From: Picochlorum sp. 'celeri'
Lineage: Eukaryota; Chlorophyta; Trebouxiophyceae
Assembly: GCA_010909725.1 (NCBI GenBank)
Contig: JAACMV010000027.1
Coordinates: 558,001-622,000, forward strand
DNA: 64,000 nucleotides
Direction: 5' to 3'
Below are positions 29,146 to 40,383 of the stretch, piece after piece (within the stretch, counting starts at the first letter, position 1; each line of letters begins with the position of its first letter). The notes under the pieces are model-generated. The model saw only the letters and a list, made by a program, of their open reading frames with translations, searched no databases and was not told where the DNA came from. The position numbers were made by a program, and so were the translations under genes.

Positions 29146-32057
29146 ATGTTTACGGATGAATTTGTTGGATTTGAGTCGACAGGGTCCGAGCACAGGTGCG
29201 AATTCTTCTATTTCAAACGACACCCTTTTTGTATTCATTGTGTCCACAGAAGACAGGGAAGCGTTTTCATTGAATTTAACGTATTGAATTGTAATCCAGG
29301 TTGGCTGTTGAGTATGATCATGGAGAGCATTCTTCGTGGATCGGCTTACCTCCGTCTTTGGCAGGCAGGCTACTGAGTGAAGGAAACTTGCCTCTGACCT
29401 TTCGATTGCAATTGTTTGCCGGACCAGGAGTACCTATTGGAGCTCCACATTATCTTGGTTGGTCTGGATCTGTGTCTCAGAATGGAAAGGTGAGTATATC
29501 ATCGAGACTTGGGATGCTGTTGCACATACCAGAGGGTGCATCTGTTATGCTGACACCACTCTCAGCAGTCGATGTGGCCAACACTGTTACTCTTGAGCCG
29601 GCATCCTCTGATGATTGGGAAGTAGTAGAATTGAATGCGAACGATATAGAGAGTCGTCTTCTGGAGCAATGCGGTGTGGTGAGTGTCCATAGGTCGTTGC
29701 CAATTTGGATACAAGGACAGATGATTGCACTAAAGATCACAGCAACGGACCCAAATCAAGATGTGGTACGACTTGTAGCGGGAACCGAAGTTTCAATAGC
29801 ACCTCGACCTCGACAAAAAGCGTCCGAAGATCCCTCAAAAGATGAGGCTATACCTGCTCCTGTCCTGCTGCGGGTATCTGTGTTGGACAATGTCAGAGAC
29901 CAGGACAACCCTGATGGTGAACCAAGAGTGTATATCTCTTCGAGTACACTTGAACAAATACAGAATCATTCATTAATTGAGAGCGGCAGTATTGTCGGGG
30001 TGCGTTCTGGGGCCAAATTCAAAACTGACATGTTGGCACGTGTTTGCACTATCAAGAGTCTGCCCAATGGACATGCTGTTTTCCCAAAAAGCTTTTCATC
30101 CGTGCTGAAACGCCACGGCATTCAAAATTTTCAGCATGTAGAGATCAAGTCTTTCAATATGAAATCCTTTCCTCCGTTGTTCATGGAGAATTACCTGAGG
30201 AGGTCGAACTCTGCTCCTCTTTCACAGGTCAATGTGACCAAGGATCCAAATGATGAAGTGATAAAAAGAATGCCTTGCGATGAGGATACCCTACAAGAGT
30301 GCTTGAAATTTGCTCTTCCTATTCTAAGTGATAAGTGCAGATCTGTTTTACAATATTGGGGCTCTCCTCGAAGAGGTGGACTTTTGCTTGAAGGACCACA
30401 AGGAAGTGGCAAGACAGCCTTGGTGAAATCACTGTGCAATGTACTCCACCATGAAGGGCACGTACTAGCCGCGACGAAATATATTGATTGTAGGAGTGTG
30501 GTATCTCCGAAATCATTTTTCTCCATGCTAAATTACTCATTTTCTTGGGCTGCAAAGAATGCCCCATCAGTCATCGTTCTAGATAATTTGGATGTGGCAC
30601 TTAGTCAGCCAGCTCAAGACGAAACAGGACATGAAGTTCCGCAGGATCCAGATATAACACAATTGGTGAGGGTTCTCTGTGAAGGAATGGATGTTGTGAC
30701 CAAGGCTGGCGACAAATGGAAAGTTCTAGGAGATTCATCCATCAACAATTGTGGTAGCTGGGCTCCTATTGTCTTTATAGCTACATGCAAGCAGGTTTCC
30801 AAATTGCCCAAATGCTTGAGACACATTGGTAGATTTGATACGGTATTGAATTTGAAGTCGCCCGATCTAAACAGTAGACTGGCTATGCTTGCAGCAGGAA
30901 TAGCAGAACGTGATGCAGTTGCCCAGACATCTGACCTGGCATCCATTGGTCCAGAGATTGATGGCTTTGATGGATCTGATATTGATACTCTGGTAGAACG
31001 TATAATTTCTGTCAGCTTCAATAGAACACTTGCAGAGCATTGGTTAAACGAGAATGAGCCAGCTATGGTGAATTTCCCCCTCAAAATATCCAGAGATGAT
31101 TTGCAGAATGCTGTCCATGGCATGGTTCCCGCTGCCATGTGGGGCTCTCGGACAAAGAAAAAGATCCATTCCGGTATCGAAGGCTGGGAAGATGTTGGGG
31201 GTATGAAGCATGTGAAAGAAGCCCTGCAGGAGTCGTTGGAATTACCACTGCACTATCCTGACTTGATAGCATCTGCTCCTCTTCGACTTCAGACTGGATC
31301 TCTCCTATATGGACCGCCTGGATGCGGCAAAACGCACATTGTTGCTGCGGCTGTTGCAGCTGCTGATATACGCTGTATAGTGGTCAATGGACCAGAGCTT
31401 TTGAACAAATACATTGGAGCTTCAGAGGCAGGTGTACGGGATGTCTTTCAGCGTGCAGCTGTTGCAGCACCCTGCGTGCTATTTTTCGATGAATTCGATG
31501 CCATTGCTCCAAAAAGAGGACATGATAATACAGGGGTGAGCGATCGTGTGGTGAATCAACTCCTCACGGAATTAGATGGAGTAGAAGGACTGAAAGGTGT
31601 TGCAGTCATTGGTGCCACATCCAGACCTGACTTGATTGATGCTGCATTATTAAGACCAGGGAGACTGGATAAAATGCTCTATTGTGGTTTCCCATCCATC
31701 TCAGACAGAAAAGAAATACTGCTCTCGTTGACTCGAAATCTCAAAATATCTGATGACGTGGACCTCGATGAGATTGCCAAAACCACTGAGGATTTTTCAG
31801 GTGCTGACTTGGGAGCCCTTTTGGCTGATGCACAACTGATCGCTGCTCACGAAGCCCTTGAAGAGAAGGACACCCACAACCACAGCAAAGATAGTCTATG
31901 CATCAAAAACGATCACATTCAAAAGTCGATGCATGATGCAAGGCCATCTGTGTCCCAAGTTGAGAAGGGCAGGCTAGAATCCATCTACCAGAGATTCCGA
32001 GATGGAACGCTCGAAGTTCCATCAGAAAACATGGGGAAAAAAGTAACGTATGCTTGA
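29146..32057 (+). CDS. PEX1: PEX1 peroxisomal AAA ATPase
   Basis: Exon 1 (29146-29195) and exon 2 (29300-32057) joined over a 104-nt intron (gtgcga...aatccag) give 935 residues. The join completes the first strand of the PEX1 N-terminal domain (HRLAVEYDHGEHSSWIGLP), followed by HYLGWSG and LEPASSDDWEVVELNA. Two AAA modules follow. D1 has Walker A GPQGSGKT but its Walker B ends in LDNLD rather than DE. D2 is canonical, with GPPGCGKT and VLFFDEFDAIAPKRG, then GATSRPDLID and LRPGRLDK. PEX1 with PEX6 extracts the ubiquitinated import receptor PEX5 from the peroxisome. The protein is shorter than the human one (about 1280), mainly in linkers. Confidence 0.92.
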
Positions 32058-32108
32058 ACATGTATAAGACAAAACTTACAGAAATATTAATGGTATCTAG
32101 ACAACAAA

Positions 32109-33662
32109 TTACGCATCATTCTGAGTGTCCTCTCGATCATAGTACTGATCCAGCGTCTTTGCTGTGATACGCCTCAACAGTTCACGAGGGAACATGCGCA
32201 ATAAGCTCCATGCCAAGTCTAAACTTTCGAAAATAGTTCGATTCTCATAGGCTCCCTGATTCACAAACCCATCCTCAAACTTTTCCAAAAATTCAAGGTA
32301 TAAAAGATCTTCCTGCGAAAGAGCTTCCTCTCCCACCACAGCCTTCATTGCTTGCACATCCTTACCAATTGCATAATTCGCATACAACTGATTAGACACC
32401 TCTGAATGATCATTCCTGGTCATTCCCTCCCCAATAGCACTCTTCATTAAACGAGACAGAGAAGGCAACACATTAATAGGTGGATAAATCTGACGATTAT
32501 GCAATTGACGATCCACATACACCTGTCCCTCTGTAATATATCCAGTCAAATCAGGAATAGGATGTGTGATATCATCATTAGGCATTGTCAGAATCGGAAG
32601 CTGCGTGATAGATCCAGGCCTTCCTTCAATCCTTCCTGCTCTTTCATAAATCGTTGCGAGATCTGTATACATATATCCTGGATATCCTCTTCGACCTGGA
32701 ACCTCTTCTCTCGCAGCAGATACTTCTCTCAATGCATCAGCATACGAAGACATATCCGTCAGGATCACAAGCACATGCATCCCGCAGTCATATGCCAAAT
32801 ATTCTGCTGTTGTCAGAGCAATACGGGGGGTAATAATACGCTCAATCGTTGGATCATTCGCCAAATTCAAAAACAAGACTGTCCTATCCATAGAACCATT
32901 CTCCTCAAAATCTTGCTTGAAAAAGTGAGCCGTCTCCATGTTCACTCCCATGGCAGCAAACACAATAGCAAAGTCCTCTCCTTCCTTTTCTTCTTCCCCA
33001 CCATGCTGCACTAAACCAGCCTGACGACAAATCTGAGCAGCAATATCATTATGTGGCAACCCTGCTGCAGAAAATAATGGAATCTTCTGACCACGGGCAA
33101 TCGAATTCATCACATCAATAGTCGATATACCAGTCTGAATCATCTCCTCTGGATACGTCCTCTCCGCCGGGTTGATAGAGGCACCATTAATATCCAAATA
33201 ATGCTCCGCCATCACCGCAGGCCCTCCATCAATAGGCTCCCCAGACCCATTGAATACCCTCCCAAGCATATCCTTGGCAACAGGTGTCTTCAACACATCC
33301 CCAGTAAACTCCAACACCGTCGACTGATTATCAATACCCGACGTGCCCTCGAAAACCTGAACAACTGCTCTGTCTCCATCCACTTCAAGAACCTGTCCAC
33401 GTCGTGAACTCCCATCCCCCAGTCGAATATTCACAATCTCTGCATACTTGGCATTCTTCACACGCTCCACCACAACCAAAGGACCAGCCACACCCCCCAC
33501 AGTTTTATACTCTATAGCAACATAATCAATATCAGGGACCATCGATACCAAACCATTACGACAGACAGAAAAGATGATTGCTCCACGGTCGATGTCTATG
33601 AATAACCCAATAACCCACGTACCTAGGCGAGGTGTAGCACCAATCTGATCACCATCCGTCAT
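32109..33662 (-). CDS. VMA2: V-type proton ATPase subunit B
   Basis: Exon 1 (33662-33623) and exon 2 (33511-32109) are split by a 111-nt intron (gtacgt...gctatag), giving 480 residues. The intron is a multiple of three and stop-free, so unspliced translation gives a false 517-residue protein. Correct joining yields [16 protein letters not shown], the family's standard start. Other markers are [49 protein letters not shown] and [20 protein letters not shown]. Subunit B is the regulatory nucleotide-binding subunit of the V1 sector and lacks a classic P-loop, as here. It acidifies vacuoles and endosomes. Confidence 0.97.
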   Translation of the reverse strand: MTDGDQIGATPRLGTWVIGLFIDIDRGAIIFSVCRNGLVSMVPDIDYVAIEYKTVGGVAGPLVVVERVKNAKYAEIVNIRLGDGSSRRGQVLEVDGDRAVVQVFEGTSGIDNQSTVLEFTGDVLKTPVAKDMLGRVFNGSGEPIDGGPAVMAEHYLDINGASINPAERTYPEEMIQTGISTIDVMNSIARGQKIPLFSAAGLPHNDIAAQICRQAGLVQHGGEEEKEGEDFAIVFAAMGVNMETAHFFKQDFEENGSMDRTVLFLNLANDPTIERIITPRIALTTAEYLAYDCGMHVLVILTDMSSYADALREVSAAREEVPGRRGYPGYMYTDLATIYERAGRIEGRPGSITQLPILTMPNDDITHPIPDLTGYITEGQVYVDRQLHNRQIYPPINVLPSLSRLMKSAIGEGMTRNDHSEVSNQLYANYAIGKDVQAMKAVVGEEALSQEDLLYLEFLEKFEDGFVNQGAYENRTIFESLDLAWSLLRMFPRELLRRITAKTLDQYYDREDTQNDA

Positions 33663-33889
33663 ATTGAATGTATTTTAGGACTGAATCCATGCAGCGTGGG
33701 GTACAGTAGATGGGTTCCATGGAGGTAGGGTACACAAGGGTGCATGCGTCCCATCAAACGAGATCTTTGATCGAGTCAATTCATTCATTACCGAATTCTA
33801 TGACGATGCCACCAATGCAGAGCCTTGCTTGGGTCACGTGTTGATTTTATACCAAATTATAGACTTTAGGGGTATAGTAGTGGTCCAGG

Positions 33890-36049
33890 ATGTCGCATCC
33901 ACGGGCGACAGTGACTGCCCAAATTGAAACTCTGGCAGATGTGGATCGATTATTGCGGGAGACCGTTGCGACGGAGCAGAAAATCGATGAGGAGTTGGAA
34001 GAATTGCTTATGAGTCAAGGGAAGGATGTACTAGAGTCTGTGACGACGCGGTTGCAGCAGGTGACTGCAGATCGACTCAGTAAAGCTTTGGAGGGAGTTC
34101 ATGAGTTGAGTAGAACGACACGGGAGACTGCGGATATGGCTGATGCGGTATCTTTTAAGATTAGAAATGTTGATATGAAGCAGTCGAGGGTGAGGGAGGC
34201 GCTGAGACGCATTGATGGGATACAGGACAGGGTCCGGGCTATTGATGGGTGTAAAAAGGCAATAGATGCGGATGATGTTGGTGTGGCGGTGGGATGTGTG
34301 TCTCAGTTCTGGGATATTGTTGAAGAAACAGGTGGTGAGGATGAGGAGATGGAGAAACAGAGGGAAATGATGAAGCGATACGCCAAAATATGTGAGGAGC
34401 GTGTGAGGGAAAAGACAAGAGAGGCTATGGAAGGGAAGAATCACGATATGTTCACCACATATGTACAGCTGTTTGGTCCATTGCGGCTTCAAAAAGAGGG
34501 TTTGAAGTATTTGGAAGAGTACATTGGTGGTTTGGTGGGGGCTCGAGCACAACAAGAGTATGATGCGTTGGTGGATGGGTTTTCACTGACAGGGGCGAAA
34601 GTCACCTATGTGGATGCATTGAGTAATGTGTTGAAGGATGTTGCTCAGAGTATTGATGAGTATGTTGAGGTGATGCGGGATGCGTTTGGTCCAGAGTATG
34701 CGCTTGAGGGAGTGCATGCACTCCACAAAGAGGCTGATGTTCGGGGAACACGAGTGTTGAAGAGGTTTATTGAAGAGAAGGGGCTGGTGAAGATGTGTTC
34801 CCAAATCAATAATAGGATAGATGGTTCGATGACTCAGGATACATTGATTGATGCGAGGAAGGTGGAGCCTCTGTTGATGGATCTCTTGGTCATGTGTACA
34901 AGAGGAGAAGAGTATATTCAATTTGTGCTGCAATGTATGGCTGATGCTGCCGCACCAAATGATGTGTCTCCGTCGTTGGAAACATCTGTTCGAGGAGGAG
35001 ACTTTGGATCGTCGCTGAGGGAGATATTAAGCTATTATATTTCTTTAGAAGAGTACTATGTTGAGGAGAGTGTCAGCAAAGCCATTGAGATTGATGAGGC
35101 TGTCCATGGGTCTTTGACCAGTTCCATGGTGGATGATTCTTTTTATATCCTGTTGTCGTCAGGGAAAAGGGCACTGTCTACCGGTAGAGCTCCTTCTGCT
35201 GTTGCAATCTTGAATCAGATTAACACCGTCATTTCCTCATTGTACCGATCGAGTTTGGTGAAAAAGCTGCAAGGGTGTCCCTCAAAATTGGCATCCTGTG
35301 CCCCCTCTTCACAGCAAGAGAAATACAATCCTAATGCAGACAAGTATGCCATCATCATGAATGATGTAGATTTAAGTGCATCGTACATTGATAAATTACG
35401 GGCTCAGTTGGACGACATTGCTGGGCGAGTATTTGCATCTTCAAGCAATGATTATGAAAGAGTGCGACTTGTGCTGGCAGATCTAAGCAAGACCTCAGCT
35501 GATATGAAAAAGTTGGCCGAGCAGGCGACAGAGCAATTGAGTACATCAATCATGTCGAAACTGCGACCAATACTCGATGCATTCGTAGCGAATAGTTACG
35601 AACTCTCTGATGACGAAGCAGTCAATGACGGGTGGAGTGTGTCCCTCATCCAGGCATTTGAGCAAGCATTCACCTGGTTACAAAACATTTTATCCCCCGA
35701 GTTATATGATAAAGTCATTGAGTCGTCGGTCGATAAGATTGTGTCGCGAATGGAGGCCTCTGTTGCACAGAAACAGTTTAGCCAGTTGGGTGGCCTACAG
35801 TTGGAGAAGGATGTGCGATCCCTCATCATCGGTCTTTCTGAGAGTACCACAGTATCAATGCGTGACAAATTCTCTAGATTGCAGCAAATAGCAACTGTTT
35901 TGGGTGTAGAGACCGCAGCAGAAGCGACAGACTTGATTGGAGATTCAAATATAGCATGGAAACTCACCAGTCTTGATGTCAGACAGATGCTGAATTTGAG
36001 AATTGATTTTTCTCAAAGTGACATTGCGTCCGTCAAGCTGCACATATAA
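33890..36049 (+). CDS. COG4: Conserved oligomeric Golgi complex subunit 4
   Basis: 719 residues, no intron. The N-terminal coiled coil (about 5-130) with KIRNVDMKQSRVREALRRI is the COG4 region that binds other lobe A subunits and SNAREs. The middle has ERVREKTREAMEGKNHD and YVQLFGPLRLQKEGL, and the C-terminal helical domain follows, all in the order seen in COG4 homologues of slightly greater length. COG tethers vesicles for retrograde transport within the Golgi. Divergent from V-ATPase B (227 bp) and only 43 bp upstream of the SRRM1-like gene on the same strand. Confidence 0.93.
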   Translation: MSHPRATVTAQIETLADVDRLLRETVATEQKIDEELEELLMSQGKDVLESVTTRLQQVTADRLSKALEGVHELSRTTRETADMADAVSFKIRNVDMKQSRVREALRRIDGIQDRVRAIDGCKKAIDADDVGVAVGCVSQFWDIVEETGGEDEEMEKQREMMKRYAKICEERVREKTREAMEGKNHDMFTTYVQLFGPLRLQKEGLKYLEEYIGGLVGARAQQEYDALVDGFSLTGAKVTYVDALSNVLKDVAQSIDEYVEVMRDAFGPEYALEGVHALHKEADVRGTRVLKRFIEEKGLVKMCSQINNRIDGSMTQDTLIDARKVEPLLMDLLVMCTRGEEYIQFVLQCMADAAAPNDVSPSLETSVRGGDFGSSLREILSYYISLEEYYVEESVSKAIEIDEAVHGSLTSSMVDDSFYILLSSGKRALSTGRAPSAVAILNQINTVISSLYRSSLVKKLQGCPSKLASCAPSSQQEKYNPNADKYAIIMNDVDLSASYIDKLRAQLDDIAGRVFASSSNDYERVRLVLADLSKTSADMKKLAEQATEQLSTSIMSKLRPILDAFVANSYELSDDEAVNDGWSVSLIQAFEQAFTWLQNILSPELYDKVIESSVDKIVSRMEASVAQKQFSQLGGLQLEKDVRSLIIGLSESTTVSMRDKFSRLQQIATVLGVETAAEATDLIGDSNIAWKLTSLDVRQMLNLRIDFSQSDIASVKLHI

Positions 36050-36092
36050 ATATTGTTTAATTTATTTATGTACATAGAACGAGTTGGAACGA

Positions 36093-36809
36093 ATGTCTGG
36101 TGGGCAATTTCGGGGAACTTCTGCAGAGCAGGATTCTCGATTTTCCAACAAAGAGGAGCGACAGCTTAAATCATTGAATAAAGAGTTTCCTCTCGAAGTT
36201 AGAAAAAAGGTTGACCTATCAAAGGTACAATGGGAGTCAATAAAGCCCTGGATTGCGAAGAGAACAACGGAGTTGCTAGGTGGTTTGGAAGATGACATTT
36301 TAATCAATTTTATCATCGATATGGTGGAGAATAAGAAGACTTTAGATCCTCGAAGAATTCATATATCATTGACTGGGTTTTTAGAGCAGAACACTGGTGT
36401 ATTTGTGAAAGAGCTGTGGACACTGCTGATTGATGCATCTTCAACTGAGACTGGAGTTCCCAGGGCTTTTGTGCAAGAGGTTAAACACGAGCCTCCGGAA
36501 GATGGTGGCTATCGAGAAAGAGACATTGAATATAGAGGTAGAGGAAGAAGAAGAGATGATGACTATGATGATGGTAGGAGCAGAAGGAGAAGGAGAGACA
36601 GTCAAAGTCGCTCATACGATAGATATGATGATTATAGATCAGGAAGACGGTATAGAGAGTCATATGATGATGATGAGTATAGATATAGTAGAAGGAGGAG
36701 TAGAAGCGGCAGCAGGAGGAGGAGAAGGAGAAGGAGCCCAAGTGTCGAGGCCAAGATGGAGCAAGCGGGCATCAAGACAGAACATGTTGAAAAGGAAGAA
36801 GAATTGTGA
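36093..36809 (+). CDS. SRRM1-like PWI-domain splicing coactivator
   Basis: 238 residues from the ATG at 36093. The N-terminus GGQFRGTSAEQDSRFSNKEE is almost the SRRM1/SRm160 signature. A PWI domain (about 30-130, with IKPWIAKRTTELLG and HISLTGFL) binds nucleic acid. The C-terminus is an Arg/Ser/Asp-rich tail, coded by purine-rich repeats, and ends with Lys/Glu residues. SRRM1 bridges SR proteins and the spliceosome and joins the exon-junction complex. It is much shorter than the human protein, having a reduced RS domain. It overlaps no gene but its stop is 22 bp from the UTP6 stop on the other strand. Confidence 0.9.
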   Translation: MSGGQFRGTSAEQDSRFSNKEERQLKSLNKEFPLEVRKKVDLSKVQWESIKPWIAKRTTELLGGLEDDILINFIIDMVENKKTLDPRRIHISLTGFLEQNTGVFVKELWTLLIDASSTETGVPRAFVQEVKHEPPEDGGYRERDIEYRGRGRRRDDDYDDGRSRRRRRDSQSRSYDRYDDYRSGRRYRESYDDDEYRYSRRRSRSGSRRRRRRRSPSVEAKMEQAGIKTEHVEKEEEL

Positions 36810-36831
36810 CCTTGATATTACAATATTGCGT

Positions 36832-38670
36832 TTACCATTTTGTGAGGGACATGTTTTCAACAGTCATGTGGCATTCGGTGATGAAAGCATCTGCATCATC
36901 CAAGGATTCCTTTGCCTTCCAATGAACCATTCCACAATTACCACGATTGCCGAGACTGACTTCGAAGAGATAGTAGTCCAACCATAACTTGATTGACGAA
37001 GACCCATATATGTTGGTTCCACTTGTATAAATCTGCCTCACTGCATCTATTGATAAAGCATCCGATGAATTGCTGTGGAGCAATGACTGTTCCAAGCGTG
37101 CCACATGTGTGATAAAGTTTGCTCCTGGCAAAGGACACTTCAGCACTTGCGTGTAAAATTTTCTGGCGCTTTCTATACCGGTGCGCAACCAGAGATTTGA
37201 AGTGATGCACGAAGCTACGATTCCTCTGTCAGAATCTTCTGCACAAGTAACTGATGCTAGCTGAGATGATATGAATTCATCTCCCAAGGATATCAGAGAT
37301 TCTTCACTGCTGCAGCATTCAATTGCGGCAAACCAAACTGGAGCGTCTGCGTCAAATAGTAATTTAGATTGCTCATCTGCTTGCGAATTTTTCTGACTGG
37401 CATGCGACTGATAGAGTTCCAAATGTATCTTTTGCCTGTGGACCTCACCCGCTAGACAGGATGATTGCTCTATATACTTCAAGCCTTGTTGATATTGCCC
37501 AGTTCTCAAATACGCCCTTTCAACACAGGTAATGATTTTTTCATGGAACACCCCATCTTCCCGAGCTTTCCTGCCAAGATTGATACATTCATCACAAACA
37601 TATTCTATGCACTGGCCATGTGATTCCTCGTCCTCCACTGCGTGGACCAAGATTTTCTCCAAGACATCAACTTGAGCTTTATATATCTCTTCCTTCTTTC
37701 CTTGTTCTACGTTTTGCCAGCTGGAATCATACAGATTGTTGAAAATGTCCATGGCTTGTTCTGCAGCATCTTCCAAGGAAACATCACCTTGTTGATGCAC
37801 TTTCTCAAATCTGTTGAGAGAGAGTGTGTACAGTACGTATGGATCATCAGCAAAGTTTTCCAAAATATCCGCAGTGATGTATTCCTCCAAGCCACTCTTG
37901 TTCATGATTGGCACAGGAGCAAGAACATCTAAGAACTTTACTCTCATAGCAGAGTCATCTGGACGACTCTCGATTGCGTTCGCATACACAATTTTAGCGA
38001 TAGCTCCGGAAAGCAAAGATTTTGTCGCTTCATCAAGGGATGCATCGCCAAGACCCAACACCTGGCGCCGTGCCCCAAGCCTTGCAGCATACAGCAATTC
38101 CATCCTAAAATACTCTGCCCACAAGGCAGGATCATTTTTGCACATTCTCAGTCCCCGCTGCATTAGAGATCTAGCAATTGTAGCATTATGATTATGTTCA
38201 AATTCCCAGGCAGCAGCATAGGTCCAAATTGCAGCGCATGTTGGATGCAACTGCATTGCTCTTGTCAATGCTTTTGACATGTATCTTGCACTTTTACTCG
38301 CTGAACAAAACTGTATCCAATCATTCCACAGAGACAAATCCCCTTTAAACTTTCGGACCATACGCTCATACAATCTATGAGTTCTCCTGACTATACTGTA
38401 CTCTGAGGATGACTTTGAGGACCCACGGTCATCAGCCACAATATTTCTCTCCTTCTTCCTCAACACCCGTAACCTCTCCAAAGACTTTTCATACTCAATA
38501 CTGCGGATGAAGTCACTCTTCAGTGCTGCTCGTCGCTGCAAATCATACTCAAAATCTTGACGCTTTTGAATGATGGATTTTATCTCAGCTCTGGAAAAAT
38601 AGCCCCTTCGTTCAAGTTCCTCCAGCTCTGGAACCATCTGTTCCAGCACACGTCGAACCGAGTCAGCCAT
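36832..38670 (-). CDS. UTP6: UTP6, U3 snoRNP / small-subunit processome component
   Basis: 612 residues, no intron. The N-terminus MADSVRRVLEQMVPELEELE with GYFSRAEIKSIIQKRQDFEY matches UTP6 closely, and HAT (half-a-TPR) repeats follow (for example WNDWIQFCSASKSARYMSKA and HPTCAAIWTYAAAWEFEHN). UTP6 is part of the UTP-B module that acts early in 18S rRNA processing in the nucleolus. A reverse-strand TGTAA lies just after the stop. Divergent from the lipoyl synthase gene. Confidence 0.94.
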   Translation of the reverse strand: MADSVRRVLEQMVPELEELERRGYFSRAEIKSIIQKRQDFEYDLQRRAALKSDFIRSIEYEKSLERLRVLRKKERNIVADDRGSSKSSSEYSIVRRTHRLYERMVRKFKGDLSLWNDWIQFCSASKSARYMSKALTRAMQLHPTCAAIWTYAAAWEFEHNHNATIARSLMQRGLRMCKNDPALWAEYFRMELLYAARLGARRQVLGLGDASLDEATKSLLSGAIAKIVYANAIESRPDDSAMRVKFLDVLAPVPIMNKSGLEEYITADILENFADDPYVLYTLSLNRFEKVHQQGDVSLEDAAEQAMDIFNNLYDSSWQNVEQGKKEEIYKAQVDVLEKILVHAVEDEESHGQCIEYVCDECINLGRKAREDGVFHEKIITCVERAYLRTGQYQQGLKYIEQSSCLAGEVHRQKIHLELYQSHASQKNSQADEQSKLLFDADAPVWFAAIECCSSEESLISLGDEFISSQLASVTCAEDSDRGIVASCITSNLWLRTGIESARKFYTQVLKCPLPGANFITHVARLEQSLLHSNSSDALSIDAVRQIYTSGTNIYGSSSIKLWLDYYLFEVSLGNRGNCGMVHWKAKESLDDADAFITECHMTVENMSLTKW

Positions 38671-38900
38671 TGTATCAACTTAATCAAGTATTATCGGCAA
38701 TAAATCCTTAAATCGCTACGTCTGACACGTCAACAGTCGCTGCATGTGTGCATGGCGTGTACCACACGACCTGAAACCAAATCTATGCCTATATTTCAGT
38801 GGCAATTTTCATCAAATTTATATACTGCATACAGAGAACTCTCCAATTGTTGTATACGAGCACAATCAGAAACTGCCCATTTAATGTTTAAATACGGACC

Positions 38901-40365
38901 ATGAGGAGGTTTTCCTCCATGTTCATGTCATCTAACGCTGATCTCTGCGCCCAACGTACTTCAAGGTATTTCCGATGGAATAGTGGTGTATCAAGGAAAC
39001 ATTGCCACGATGAGAACGAACAATGGGACAATGGTGAAGATGCTGAAGGAACTACTACAACAACCCACCAGGTCAGCGGGTCTGTCCTCCAGACTCACGA
39101 ATGGCAGCATTGTTGCTTCATTCCAGGAGTTATATTCATCACATTTTAGTACAAGTAGTAAAATTAATGATCAGGAAGCCGCAAGAAGCCCGACGAAGGG
39201 CATCGCGACAAGTGGACAGAAGGATATGGGTGACCAGTCGAACGGCTCTCGTTCCATGTCGACCAATGCCCCAAGTCGAGCATCCGCCTTCAGGGATAAA
39301 CTCGATAAAGGGCCTGGACTTGATGATTTCATCCTGAGCAGTGGTGATGCAGGATATTCTGTGTACGCTCCAAAGCCCAAAGAGAGGATGAGGAAGCCAG
39401 ACTGGTTGAAGCGTGAGGTTCCAGGAGGTGCCGAGTATACTCGTATCAAGTCCAAACTGCGAGAGCTGAAACTGAGTACTGTTTGTGAAGAAGCACGATG
39501 CCCAAATATTGGCGAGTGCTGGGGAGGCGGTGAAGATGCTTCGGCAACGGCAACGATTATGCTCATGGGAGATACATGTACTCGAGGCTGTCGCTTTTGT
39601 GCTGTCAAAACGTCAAGGGCTCCTCCCCCCTTGGATCCAGATGAGCCTGAGAATACGGCGAAAGCTGTAGCAGCTTGGGGAATTGATTATGTTGTTTTGA
39701 CATCGGTCGATCGAGACGATTTGGATGACTTTGGCGCGGAACATATCGCAAAGACTATTAAAGGGTTGAAGAACCATACAGATGGCAGGCTCCTCGTGGA
39801 GGCACTGGTGCCAGACTTCCAGGGAAGAAAGGATTGTGTCCAGCAAATCGTTGATAGTGGATTGGATGTGTTTGCCCATAATATTGAGACTGTTGAGAGA
39901 CTCCAAGGTGCAGTGCGTGATAGACGGGCTGGGTGGGATCAAAGTATGTCAGTGCTTCGAATGGCAAAAGATATGGGAGCACGAGTGACAAAGAGTTCAA
40001 TCATGCTTGGATGTGGCGAGACGCCAGAGGAAGTTCTTGCAACAATGCGAACATTGAGGGGAAATGGTATGTCTTGTTATTTCATTAAATATCATCTTCG
40101 GCGCGTCAATGATGCATGTATTTTTGCAGGCGTTGATGTTGTTACCCTTGGACAGTACATGAGACCAACAAAGAAGCACATGGCTGTGTCCGAGTATGTG
40201 ACACCCGAGGCATTTGAGCAGTACAAGAAGGAAGCAGAAAAGATGGGATTTTTATACTGTGCATCAGGAGCGATGGTTCGATCATCGTACAGAGCCGGGG
40301 AACTCTTCCTCGCAAATCATTTGGGACACAAGCAGCAAGACACTGCTGTCCATGCATCCTCATAA
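38901..40365 (+). CDS. LIP1: Lipoyl synthase, mitochondrial-type
   Basis: Three exons: 38901-38965, 39072-40066 and 40130-40365, with introns of 106 nt (gtattt...ccaccag) and 63 nt (gtatgt...tttgcag); 431 residues. The second intron is in frame and stop-free; removing it restores [17 protein letters not shown], a block invariant in LipA. The leader is rich in Arg, Ser and Met and ends near HFSTSSK, fitting a mitochondrial presequence. The auxiliary cluster is [12 protein letters not shown] and the radical-SAM cluster is CTRGCRFC. The enzyme inserts two sulfurs into octanoyl groups on lipoate-dependent dehydrogenases. Convergent with MENG (18 bp between stops). Confidence 0.93.
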
Positions 40366-40383
40366 CGTACTTGTTCATAATAA

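Noticed and set aside
29301..29303. PEX1 start at this position
   Set aside because: The codon is TTG directly after an acceptor; a first exon at 29146-29195 supplies an ATG and the missing strand. The same problem (non-ATG first codons) removed longer frames for the kinesin, nucleotidyltransferase, LMBRD2, SRRM1, PIGO and rhodanese genes.
33512..33622. 37-residue insertion near the N-terminus of V-ATPase B
   Set aside because: It is bounded by gtacgt and tag, and removing it restores the conserved N-terminus exactly, so it is an intron.
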